The notes below the pieces were generated by a model. The model worked only from the letters and a program-made list of their open reading frames with translations, made no database searches and was not told the DNA's origin. The position numbers and the translations under genes were made by a program. Shown piece after piece: positions 21,375 to 31,077 of a stretch of 58,593 nucleotides of DNA; position 1 is the first letter of the stretch, and every line of letters starts with the position of its first letter. The DNA is from Hypsibius dujardini (taxonomy: Eukaryota; Tardigrada; Eutardigrada; Parachela; Hypsibiidae), in the NCBI GenBank assembly GCA_001579985.1, contig LRSR01000028.1, positions 1 to 58,593 on the forward strand. Reading direction: 5' to 3'.

Positions 21375-22660
21375 CCTTCATGTCTGCGTGTTTGAATGTC
21401 TGCCTGCATGTCTGCCTGCTTGCGTCCGTGCCTCCCTGTATATCTCAAGACATTTTCGGGCAGAGGTTGTATAGAAAGCTTTAAAATAACAACTGCAACC
21501 TTGTCCAATCGTTTTGGCAAATAAGCCGAAAGCCGTCTCCCACAGTCGGAAAATGATTTCCCGGACAGTCAGTTTGACATCAAGTGCTAGCAGTGCGGCG
21601 GCGGTAATGAGTACGACATAAATGGCAAAAATGACAATCAAACCAGCCCACGTCTCCACGCTGGCTACTTGCCGAAAAAGATGAGCAAAAAATGCGCCGT
21701 CACTGACTGCTACTAAATCGTTTTGGTCAACCACAATGACGTTATCGTATTTTCCAATTATTGAATCTACGAGGTGAGCAATGTCCGTCCTATCCTTAAG
21801 CATAATTAAATTACCAAGACCAACCGAAAACGAAGTGTTTACATTAAAAACTGTATCAAACAAGCCGTAAAAGCCCAGTCCAGCATCCCAGTTATACTGA
21901 ACAATAGTCAGATTACACCTGAAAGTGTATGGAAAATTAGTTAATGACAGTATTACCGTACAACCAGGACCAACGGTTCCGCCGTTGCCTGAGCATGGTT
22001 TTTTTCGCTTACTCAAAACGCAGACGTCGACAGATTAAGCCCATTACATCCCTCGGAAATGTATCCTGATCAGCGTCCTTTGTAGGAGCAAAAAAAGCAC
22101 TAATTACATATTGAATATGAAAATTTGATACAAACCTCGGAACTTAGCCTGATAATCTTATCGGGCTAAAATCTCTGTTGGCTCTCAGAATGAATCGATT
22201 TGTTTTGCTAACCTCAAAATTAATATTGCTTAAATCAAACTTTTAATGCAAGCTTAATCAAAAATGAACTTTAATTGAGCAAAATTTGATTTTAAATCAG
22301 AATTAGAATCCTTAAATGCAAAATGAATTCGAATTAAATTTAAAATTAATCTAAAATTCTCTAATTGGTTAATGGTTAATTTAAATCATAAATGTCAGTG
22401 AGAAGAGACATTTCTCCAGCCGATCAGATTATCACGATATCTCTCCTACCCTCTATTGCACGTACCGTAAAGTGTTCTCATATAAGAAGTACAGTACTCA
22501 CTTGCTCGACAGCGATCTGAAGTATTGTCGGTCCCATAGTGGCGATATATATGGTATAATTCAATCGCAGATTTTTGGGACAACGTTCCGCACACGATTC
22601 TAGTACTTTTCCGGACGTTTGAATGCGTATATGGTATGGTCCGTTTAGGGGCATCCACAG
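18857..22660 (-). CDS. Ionotropic receptor-like channel, IR-2
   Basis: A paralogue of IR-1. Exons: 22502-22660 (159 nt, LWMPLNGPYHIRIQTSGKVL ... TILQIAVEQ), 22013-22077, 21500-21918, 21062-21276, 20209-20482, 18857-19111. The exon lengths 65, 419 and 215 nt are identical to IR-3. M1 is AGLIVIFAIYVVLITAAALL, M3 is SVWFIWSTYIIIVIGSLLPL, M4 is VSFLYWFLLGLCLAAFCCLL. The fifth exon is one base shorter than in IR-1 just before the donor, so the join to the last exon is out of phase by my count. IR-2 may therefore be a recent pseudogene or use another splice site. The last intron (19112-20208) contains the empty TTAA site at 19439. The signal peptide and first exon were not identified. Confidence 0.72.
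19439..19442. other. Empty target site (TTAA) of a foldback element
   Basis: The sequence around it (GAACAACATTAAGTTATCTT) matches the joined flanks of the TTAA elements at 40739-42154 and 54147-54817. It carries one TTAA and no element. This shows the exact ends of that element and its four-base target duplication, by comparison of paralogous introns. Confidence 0.8.
21316..21372. repeat. (GTCT)n microsatellite in IR-2 intron
   Basis: Roughly 14 GTCT units within the intron between the third and fourth visible exons. The same intron of IR-3 carries a longer, more diverged version (48170-48335), so the repeat predates the duplication. Confidence 0.95.
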
Positions 22661-23110
22661 CTGAAATATTAATCATTCCAACACACAATTCATCGGGGTT
22701 CTTACTCAATGGAAACTACTCCCATTAGACCTTCGGAAAGCAAAAACACGCAAAAATGCATGGTACGGTAAATGAGGATGCACACTGACTTCATGCACGC
22801 ATAGACACAGGTTCTGGATAACTCATATATATTACCTTCCAGGCGTTGTGGGCTTATCTTTCTCATGACCCTTCACATAATCAATATGCCTGCCCTAGGG
22901 AACGCCCTCTCCCGAATTCCTCAGCAGGTGGCCTATACACTTGACGATATCGCGAGGCGGGAGAAATACGATCACCACTCGCACATATCAGTCTAGGATC
23001 ATCTGTCTGTTGTACGACCACTCCTTAATAAGTAGTATCATTTTGTCATTTTCTCACTTTGATAAGAACGGAGATTTTCCATCTCGATCGGCGTAGTTTT
23101 TCCCCCACAA
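22661..23110. other. 5' flank of IR-2, duplicated
   Basis: Upstream sequence of IR-2. It aligns by eye with 53214-53580 (upstream of IR-3) and 56340-56630, which supports a common duplicated promoter/5' region. The segment CAGCAGGTGGCCTATACACT at 22922 is conserved in all three. A further 5' exon may be hidden here, but I could not define it. Confidence 0.5.
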
Positions 23111-23114
23111 TTAC

Positions 23115-23745
23115 CTGTCTATATGCATGATGATTTTACATTGGGGTCTTGAGCTGGAACTCACATCTGCGGTTTCAGAAAAACATATGGAAGAAAACGA
23201 CTTCCCGCGCCCCTTTGTGCTGTGTACCCGCGTCTGATTGAGTGATTCATCTGCAAGTTTTAACTTTTTTTATCCCAATCAGTATTTTCTACTTATTTTT
23301 TACAGTTACTAGACGACTTCTGCAAACTATTAACAATAGATCGACAATTTTTCGACCAAAAGGAACATCGTGAAAAACATAAATCCAAACAGGGCAGCGG
23401 CGCACCAACACTGTCCGAATTTTGACTATTGCTGTAGCGCTTTTTTGGCTTCCTTTTTTCAAACTTCTTTACCAGTATTTTCTTTTCCACTTGCAACAAT
23501 GTTTCAAATTAAATTTCGGTTAATTTTTAAGCTTGGCTGAAGCGTTGTAGTAAATTAAAAAAATACGTTAACGTTGTGGAAAATATTGATTGGGATACAT
23601 ACAGAACTTGCTAATAAATCAATCAATCAAATCCGATTCCATAGCACAAAGTGGCGCGGGAAGTCTTTTTCTTTTTTCTTTTTTTTCTGAAACCGTAGAT
23701 GTGATTTCCAGCCCAAGACCCCTATGCAAAATCATTATATATGGA
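23115..23745. mobile_element. Inverted-repeat element, about 630 bp
   Basis: Two arms of about 170 bp (23115-23290 and 23578-23745) are imperfect reverse complements. They share GGGGTCTTG(A/G)GCTGGAA, CACATCT(G/A)CGGTTTCAGAAAAA, GACTTCCCGCGCC and TATCCCAATCA(G/A)TATTTTC. The core carries a Lys-rich minus-strand frame (23293-23499) with no recognised family. Ends and target duplication are unclear. Confidence 0.6.
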
Positions 23746-24780
23746 TACTTGGATACTTCATTATATATAGAGCTTTTAAATACTGATGACTCGGAAAATT
23801 TATGGCGCAGAGAACCTCTTCAGAACGCGTAAAACGGAAACTGTCCTAACTTCGCTGGCTCACCCTTATGTAGCAGATTTACGTACAAGTAATTATCTTT
23901 AGCAGCAGAATAGGGTTTATAATGTAGATGGATTTATTAAATAAGCAAGATACTAGTAGGGGCCAATAGCTGTAATGATTGAGTACGATTACTTACTGGG
24001 CGGTCACCTAACTGCGTGACCTTACGTACCGTTTGTATATCCGATCTCAAAAAATGCTAAACAAAAACGTAGTTTTACGAAAACCGGAATATTCAGACTC
24101 AACTGCAAGCTTTTTAAGCGTTACGATTTTAATTTCGCTAACGGAGCTGGAATTAACCCGGAATTGTTGGTACCACAGACTTTCCCATCAATATCTCATC
24201 GATCAAGGATTGAAGGTGTACGCATTCCGAGCTGGAAAAGCTATGATCTCTCACATCGTTATTTTTCGTCACTATATTCGTATGATGGGAATGGTTTACG
24301 TGCTTGCTCGCTGCCTTCTTTGGATGTGATAGCCGTTTCTCGAAAACACTAACAACTCTCTATTAAGTCGAAATCGAAATCAATTGTTATGATAAAATAA
24401 AGAATGCTGTTTAAATTGCAGCTTCCTTATCATTTTTAATTGCTATTCTAAGGCAGAGAATGGCTGCTGCAGTTACTTCCCGTTTTATAACAGATTCGAT
24501 TAGGCATGGATAGATAAGCTATTGTTGCCAGAAGATTGTTTGGAAATTTTGAAATTTAAAAACAGGAATCAACACGTTGAAATCTTTCCTAGTAGTGGAC
24601 CAAAATATTACTGACATCCAGGTAAAAATTGAAAAACAGATAAGATCAACACAATATCTATTTCTAATATGATCTGATTTCTGCATTTTTAAGCTTGTGT
24701 TTTCGCGACAGGTCAGTTGTCCAGTGGGTGCGAAGCCAGCAGATAGACTCTGCCGTTGCGTGTGATAGACTGTGATTGTT
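23746..24780. other. No recognisable gene
   Basis: A 98-codon + frame at 24033-24329 and overlapping 24164-24352 have no domain that I recognise. This region lies just before the C-terminal M1 aminopeptidase scrap and could hold further unrecognisable remnants of it. Confidence 0.3.
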
Positions 24781-24849
24781 GCAGTTCTTTCGCGAGAAAT
24801 ATTGGTAGTACGTCTCGACGGGGAAGATAAGATTGTCCCAGAAAAGCGC

Positions 24850-25023
24850 CACTTAGTTCAAGTTAAACGCCCATCAAGACATCTACTTCCGCACCAACTA
24901 GGATGAGGCAAACTGGAAGGCTTTGGGCGACGCCCCCAACGCCGACATCAAGGTCCTTTCTTCCACAGATCGCGTCAATCTCGTGGACGATGCGTATTCA
25001 CTTTTGTTGAATGGGGAGTAGGT
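24850..25023 (+). pseudogene. M1 aminopeptidase, ERAP1-like C-terminal domain scrap
   Basis: The + strand reads NAHQDIYFRTN, a TAG stop, then DEANWKALGD, ADIKVLSSTDRVNLVDDAYS and a stop. This matches the conserved start of the M1 C-terminal helical domain (N-x-x-Q-x-G-Y-Y-R-V-N-Y-D-x-x-N-W ... R-A-x-L-(I/V)-D-D-A-(F/Y)-x-L). The Tyr of NYD has become a stop. It lies on the same strand and in the same order as the M1 pieces at 5.1 and 11.1 kb, as if one long gene had been split by later insertions and duplications. Confidence 0.7.
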
Positions 25024-25450
25024 ATATGAGCCATAATCAGGTCAACCGACAATTTTGAGTTTCTTGGCTCAGAAAATAGTCGTAGCTCCGCCCTCTGCCT
25101 CCCATGCGGATGCTAGTAAGATGATTTTAAGTACGTTTGATTGAATTTATTCTAAATAAATAAACAAAAAAATATTATAAATATTGAATTCGTGATAAAT
25201 GATCAAATAAATTAGTTAAGAAAAAAGACTGGAAATTAAGATTTCTCGATCGAAAATAGTGCTCCATGGCTGTTCAAATTGTTCAGTCCCTGTTTTGCAG
25301 GAACGGAAAGCTAAACACGAAGGGTTATCAAAGAGTTGTATGATGAGCGCGATCTGTCACGCATCAAGGACTCTCAAGTAGAACAGGAAGAGTTGTACGT
25401 TGGCAATATTAGACGGTCATTTTTCTCCTGTCCTCGCCCGACTTGATCCA
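25024..25450. other. 3' flank of chemoreceptor-like copy 1
   Basis: From about 25320 to 25450 the sequence aligns with 36915-37043 (3' flank of copy 2), including ATGAGCGC(G/A)ATC(T/C)GTCACGCATCAAGGACT. No gene in the first part. Confidence 0.5.
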
Positions 25451-26146
25451 TCATGAAGCGGAAGAATGTAACCAGAATACCCAGTACCTGTTTGGATGAA
25501 TAAAAGGTACCGGGAAAAACTCCTGGATCTGTCTACAGTCAATTACTGCCTTTGTAAGGGCTGCCAATGGTAGACTCACACTAAATAGAGTAACGCGAGT
25601 GACCGGTCCGCAGCCAGCAAAGCAGGGCGCAACTGCCCTCGTCTGGAAACAGCTCGAGTCGAGCATGAACAGAGGCAATGCCAAATCTTGCTTTTCTTGC
25701 AGTTTTTCATGACCTTGTGCATCCTTCGATAAATTGCCATGACTTTCAAGTTCCCCAATGGTCAGGCGAGGCGTAGTTGTAGACATGATGTCATGGCAGT
25801 TTGTTGACTGGAGTATCTTGACTATTTCTTGTGTGCTCTTGTCCTAAAACACGGCATAAACTTTCGGGGAATTAGTCAACTCCTCCATTGATCGGATCGA
25901 ATTGAAACTGCTTATTCAGCACTTACGATATCGTCTAAACGAATCAGCCCGGATGTCAAGGTATACGCACTCATGGAATACAGAATTATTTGCGCGCAAT
26001 TCCGGACGTGGTCTTTTGCGTTGAACCGGACGTGCGGCATGATCAGGGACAGAAGATTGGCGAACGACGCATTCAAACACAACACGTCTGCGAGCAGTAT
26101 AACAAGCAATAGCAAACCGCATTCCTCTGGAATGGTTCGACTCATG

Positions 26147-27216
26147 GGGTGCGTCTCAAATTCGTAACTGTACCATAACGAACCATAACTGTACCGTACC
26201 GTTTCACCGGTTCGGATTTGAGACACTCAATGTTTCGAACGGTATTTCGAACGGTGATAGTACGGTACGGTTTCAAAAAAGATTCGTTTTGGACTGGTTC
26301 GGTACGGTTCAGTGGGGCGGTTCGGTATAACGGCGTCTCAGATTTCTGCGGTTCGCGTTTCACATCTTTTTTAAAATTAGTGTCCAATCAATCAACCAAT
26401 CAAGCGGAGCAACGCATCAACTCATTAGTGTCAATCCATCAATCAATCAACCAATCAACCGGAGCAACGTATCAGCTGATTAGTGTCAATCCACTAATCA
26501 AGCGACCAATTGACTGGACCGACTTCAGGGAGATCTGGTTTGTTTTCTCCCCTACAGTGCGAGGCTTCGGAAATTTTAGAGAGCTAACTTCTTTCATGAA
26601 ATAGCAGAGGATTAGTTCAGTCACCCTATTTAGTTGCGTCTCCAGTCCATTGTGCAATTGATCATGTTTTCGGGCAGGAATTCACCGCTTTCGGGAAATG
26701 GATGTTTTAGCACACAATCAAGAACAAACGAATCAACTCGTCGAAAAACATCTCATCGCGAATGATTAATTTCGACGCCTTTGTTCATTTGTTTTCTTAA
26801 AGCAAGCGTAAAAATTGTTATAACTACATTTATCTTCGCGAACAATTTAAACTAACAATTTTGGAGGAAGCAATCGACTGTCGGGGTTGATCAACGAGAT
26901 ACCCCAAAAACCACCTCCCATAGGTGGTTACGGAGATACAGCCAGAAACAAAGGAAAAGTGACGTAACGCAAAACGAATTTAGTTCGAACCGTAATAATT
27001 TGAGACACGGGTAAGATTCGAGTTATGGTTATGGCAAAACCGCGGTATGGTACGGTACGATACGAATTTGAGACAGAAAAGGTTTCGAACCATACCGGTG
27101 TCTCACATCTTTTTGGTTCGGAAAACCGTATCCCGAGGTACGGTTTGCCAAAACGGCAAATCTGAGACACCGTTACGGTTACGTTACGGGTTTTGATACA
27201 GATTTGAGACGCACCC
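26147..27216. mobile_element. DNA transposon (GGGTGCGTCTCAAA ends) in an exon
   Basis: A 1070-bp insertion inside exon B of chemoreceptor-like copy 1. Both ends are GGGTGCGTCTCAAAT in inverted orientation, flanked by ATG on each side. Copies 2 (near 37872) and 3 (near 58404) are uninterrupted at this point, so the boundaries and the 3-bp duplication are certain. Many subterminal motifs of the type TCTCAAA/TTTGAGAC with GTACGGT...GTTCGG fill both ends, which suggests transposase binding repeats. The middle has AATCAATCAA simple repeats and no transposase. A 3-bp duplication with GGG ends is compatible with PIF/Harbinger, but the target is not the usual TWA. Confidence 0.85.
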
Positions 27217-27299
27217 ATGGTCAGTGCTGCTTCTCTGGCTTTCCACGCGCTACAAATGTCCGTCCTTGTCAGAACCCTGCCGATGGAAAGAGATAACAG

Positions 27300-27835
27300 T
27301 TTAAATATTGTTTTCATTCCAATTTGAATAAATATGAAACGTTCTGTTTCTTTTCAAACGGATCTCGTGGAATGGAACGTTGAACAGTTGGTACGGATTG
27401 GAACGATGCTAATTTAGCCCGAACTCCGTTTTCAATGAAATTTGAACTCGATCAGATGGAGTTCCAATAGACCAACTCCAACTCAAATGGATCTAGCATT
27501 CCATTAAAAATTTTGAACCTTCGTTCCATCGGTTTCATTTGTTAGACTTCTGTTCCCGTACAAATTCGAACAAAGGCAAATGTTCTATTTTGTTCTAAAC
27601 GGGTCCCCATGAAATAGAACGATGGAACGGTTGGAACTAAGTCGAAGAGTGTTACTGGAACCCCAGCTCGTTACCAATGGAAGTGGAACTTGGCCAGATG
27701 GAATTCTAGTGAGCCAATTCCAACTCTAATGGATGTAGAACTCCATTGAAACTATATACTAACATCCGTTCCACTTGTTCCGTTCCGTTTCATCAACAAA
27801 CGGAACCGGTACCTCTACTCGAGATGCCCAGCACG
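27300..27835. repeat. Intron rich in GGAAC/GTTCC repeats (also 37970-38465, 57835-58320)
   Basis: The intron between exons A and B of all three chemoreceptor-like copies is full of degenerate GGAACG, ATGGAACG, GTTCCATT and TCCGTTCC motifs in both orientations (for example GAATGGAACGTTGAACAGTT). The intron can fold on itself. It is conserved among the copies in order, so it was present before duplication. Confidence 0.6.
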
Positions 27836-28619
27836 ACTGTTTGATGCGTGTTGTTGTACAGTTTCCGCTACTCCACAGCTAGTCCCGTGGAGAATCGACA
27901 AAGCAACAGTCCGATGAACGCAGAATACAGTAACCTGATCGGTTCGGTACAGTCTCGGGCGAAGTACGTGACGACCTCTAAGCCAAACATATTAGTTTCC
28001 ATCCCAAACAGCTTTGCTGAAGCAGTTGCGTTTGATGCTAAGCTTATCAGATCAAGGACCCTCGTGATTGTCATAGTGCAGGTATAAATAGCAAGGGCCA
28101 TCAGCAGACCACATGTTCTATAATATTCTTTCAGGCTTCTCGACGGTGAATCTTGTCATCATCAGCATAATGTGACTGTGGTACATTGAGCTGGTCCATG
28201 AGGCTGACTATCGTGTTGGATTTCCGATAGAAGATGGTGAGAATGAGGACTACGGCGATGGTCTTGTACCAATATTGCGAATACTGGACGAGGTTCAACA
28301 CTTCAATGTCAGAGTTTGGGGTCTGGATGAGGGTGTTGATTTTACTTATAAATTCCAAAACGACAGATACAGCTGCCAGGGATATCCAAAATGCGGCGCG
28401 CATTACTTGCCATCTGCGGCTGTGTTCTGTGCCCGATTGCGATGGCAGGAGGCCAAAAAAGAAGAGTGGACCTGTTAAGACCCTCTCGACATTCAGCTTG
28501 TCACGTGGGGTTTGAGATTTTGTTTTTTCTGTTTGATTCATGATTATGTTGACGGGAATGGGCCTCTTTTAAAAATAACATGCCAGATGTGGGCGCGTCA
28601 GTGTAATGGTCACACATAT

Positions 28620-29060
28620 ATTTGGATGTAAAGAAGTTTGGCGACAAAAATTAAGTGAGATGCATCAGATAATTTCAAGGGTTAACCTGCACTGAGAAGA
28701 GTCAGTAACGCCGTGAGATCACCAAGTAAATTGCCGGTTCTTACTTAAATACAGCTTTTAGCAGCATGGGGAATTTGACTTAGTCATCAATGAAACACAT
28801 ACATGAAAGTGCTCCCGTGAGGGATCGTATAACGCGCATAAAGCGATGTTTTAGTATTATACCAGACCTCAGAGGTCATTACTAAATGGTTGACGCGGGA
28901 GTGCTTAGGAAACTTTACAAAAAGTGCAGAGTTGCTATTTCCTGCAGTTAATGTTTAAGTTGGGCTAACCGAGTCGGACAGACCAATAAGTACTAGTATA
29001 GATAACTGAATTGCAACTGAACTAATCTGTAACTAAAGATTGCATACAGTCTATTATGGT
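28620..29060. repeat. Segmental-duplication spacer block, copy B
   Basis: Upstream flank of chemoreceptor-like copy 1. It matches 39260-39720, 17830-18260 and the reverse of 55880-56045/56790-57010. It is interrupted after 29060 by unrelated sequence carrying a small MITE and resumes near 29520-29810. The last IR exon expected further upstream is absent here. Confidence 0.65.
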
Positions 29061-29139
29061 GTACATTTGTGTACACTAGAGCCCTGCGCAGTTAGAAAAA
29101 ATTCAACCGCGGCCCACACCGCCAATTTTAAAACCTAAT

Positions 29140-29344
29140 ACTGTACTGCCACGATTTTAAGGGTGGGTTTTTTGCCCTACACGTAAATTACCAACCCCCG
29201 ATCCAACTTGTGTTCACTGGTTTCACTTCGCTTTTGGCGGACCGAATTCAGCCGTTGATAAACGGAAGTGAATCCGTGACATCACGTACAGTCAATCAGG
29301 GGTGGGCGGGGCTAAACCCACCCTTAAAATTGTGGCAGTACAGT
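29140..29344. mobile_element. Small MITE (ACTGTACTGCCAC ends), 205 bp
   Basis: Inverted ends ACTGTACTGCCAC(G/A)ATTTTAAGGGTGGGTTT on both sides. A near-repeat of CGTACAGTCAATCAGGGGTG lies inside. There is no coding capacity, and the target duplication is not evident. It lies in sequence that breaks the duplicated spacer block. Confidence 0.6.
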
Positions 29345-30260
29345 CATATTTTCAATACGTAAACAAATGGTACGTACGTAGTATTTACGTTCATACGTAT
29401 ACGTCACGTACGTATTTTTAATACGGAAACAAATCAGATAGCTCTATTGCAACTGCCTCTGTGTGATAACGGAGAATTGATTGATTGCAATGTCTTTTTA
29501 TGGTATCAGAAAAGCGGCAAGTGCGGTTTGCAGGGCTCTATTGTACATCATAGTTAAGTTGTCTTCAAGGGATGTTATGCGTAATTCCTTAGTTAGGCGT
29601 TCAATTTGCTCCAAGCTGTATTGTTTTCATGCGTCGTCCTTTTTGAATAGATACACGGTAGCAGAATACAAAAGACACTAGGGTCCTTTCGGCTGAAATG
29701 AAAATAAACAGCTGAGAGGGTTAATCTGTTCAAAAGATTTGCGTATCCAAAACGGTTCACTGCAAATTTTAAAAACCAATTGCCGAATTGTTTAGATACT
29801 AACTCACTTTGTTTTTTTAGGTTACTTATGACTCAACCTGCGATTTGTTACAGGCGTTTATTATGACGTGCTAGTAAGTCTTCCCACTTCAAAACGACCA
29901 GAATCACCAGCAAGCCAACTATCTACGGAAAATTGCCGAAATTTTGACTCTGTTTCAAACTTCAGTACGGCTAGTTCTATTCAAGTGTAAACATTATAAA
30001 TAATTTTCAAGAAGGCAAAGAAAACAACATCAGAAAATCTAATAAAAATTCGGACATTGGCAACGGTGTTGCCAAAGGCATACTGACATTCTGCCCCTCT
30101 TCATTTTTTTCTCATGAAATTTCCCCCTTTTATGTGTTCTGACCGACTCTTTTATCCCCAGATATTCTGGCTTTCGAAATACCATTCTGTCCTCAAACAC
30201 ATTTTTGGCAAACGGACATACTTTTTCCAGACGTTCTTAACGTCGGGATACTGCCCACAC
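29345..30260. other. No recognisable gene
   Basis: A TACGTA-rich stretch (29366-29435), then a resumed piece of duplicated spacer (about 29520-29810), then unrecognised sequence with short frames. Confidence 0.4.
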
Positions 30261-30264
30261 AACA

Positions 30265-30685
30265 TTTTTATATTATTCCATTGCTGTAAAGACAGCCATG
30301 GGCCTTAACCATGTGGTCTATGGAGTGTACTCCATTATTCCACTGCTGCAGGGACAGTTTATGGGTGGCCATGGGCCTTCACCATCTGGCCTATGGAGAT
30401 CATTCCATTATTCCACCGCTGTAGAGACAGCCAGAGGCTTTTACCATGTGGCCTATAGAAATTATTCCACTATTCCACTGTTGTAGGAACAGCCAGAGGC
30501 CTTAACCATGTGGCCTTTGGAGATTATTTCATTTTTCCACTGCTGTAGGGACAGCGTGTGGGTGGTCATAGGCTTTAACCATGTAGTCTATGGAGTTTAT
30601 TCCATTATTTCATTGCTGTAGTAGGAGGGTGGCTGTACCTGTGGGCCTAAACCATGTAGTTTATGGACTTTATTCCGTTGTTCCT
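30265..30685. repeat. Minisatellite, unit about 75 bp, five to six copies
   Basis: Units of GGCCTTAACCATGTGGTCTATGG, GTGTACTCCATTATTCCACTG and CTGCAGGGACAG, the same family as 14650-15115. The flanking tag AAGCTTGTGCCAGAACTCAC follows at 30758-30777, as in the other arrays of the family. Confidence 0.85.
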
Positions 30686-31077
30686 TTGATTCTGTTTACT
30701 TACCACACATCTTGTTTCACAGTTCTTGCACCAGAACTAACCACTGGAAATTTATATAAGCTTGTGCCAGAACTCACCAAATCTCCGAGCTCGAGGCTGA
30801 CATTATCATCTACTCTGAGAGCAACCCTTTGGCTTATCACTCTGCTGCGTTCCGGCAAGAACTTTTGTACCATGTACCTACACACCACCTGACCAACTGA
30901 GCAACACGTCACCGTACTTTACACCGCACCCATCCTTTATCGAAATTCTGACTGGCTCTCGCATACGATAAAGGAGAATATTAAGAGCCGGGCCACAGCG
31001 CACTCTGTTCTGTAACGTTATTAATGAACAATATGCAAACTTCATTCACAGTTGGCGACTTCAAGCAAACTTAAACG

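Larger units (their letters stand above)
25451..28541 (-). pseudogene. 7TM chemoreceptor-like gene, copy 1 (broken)
   Basis: Three exons as in copy 2: A 27840-28541, B 25927-26146 plus 27217-27276, C 25451-25843. Lesions: a one-base deletion at about 28136 (KIHRREA then a new frame), a second one-base deletion near 27868 at the end of exon A, and a 1070-bp transposon inside exon B at the Met of the LTMSRTI segment. Exon C remains open. Otherwise the sequence is close to copies 2 and 3 (start MNQTEKTKSQ). The duplicate context shows these are true lesions, not misread introns. Confidence 0.75.

Noticed and set aside
26143-27219. 4-bp duplication CATG for the exon insertion
   Set aside because: With CATG the two inverted ends would differ by one G; ATG gives symmetrical GGGTGCG ends.
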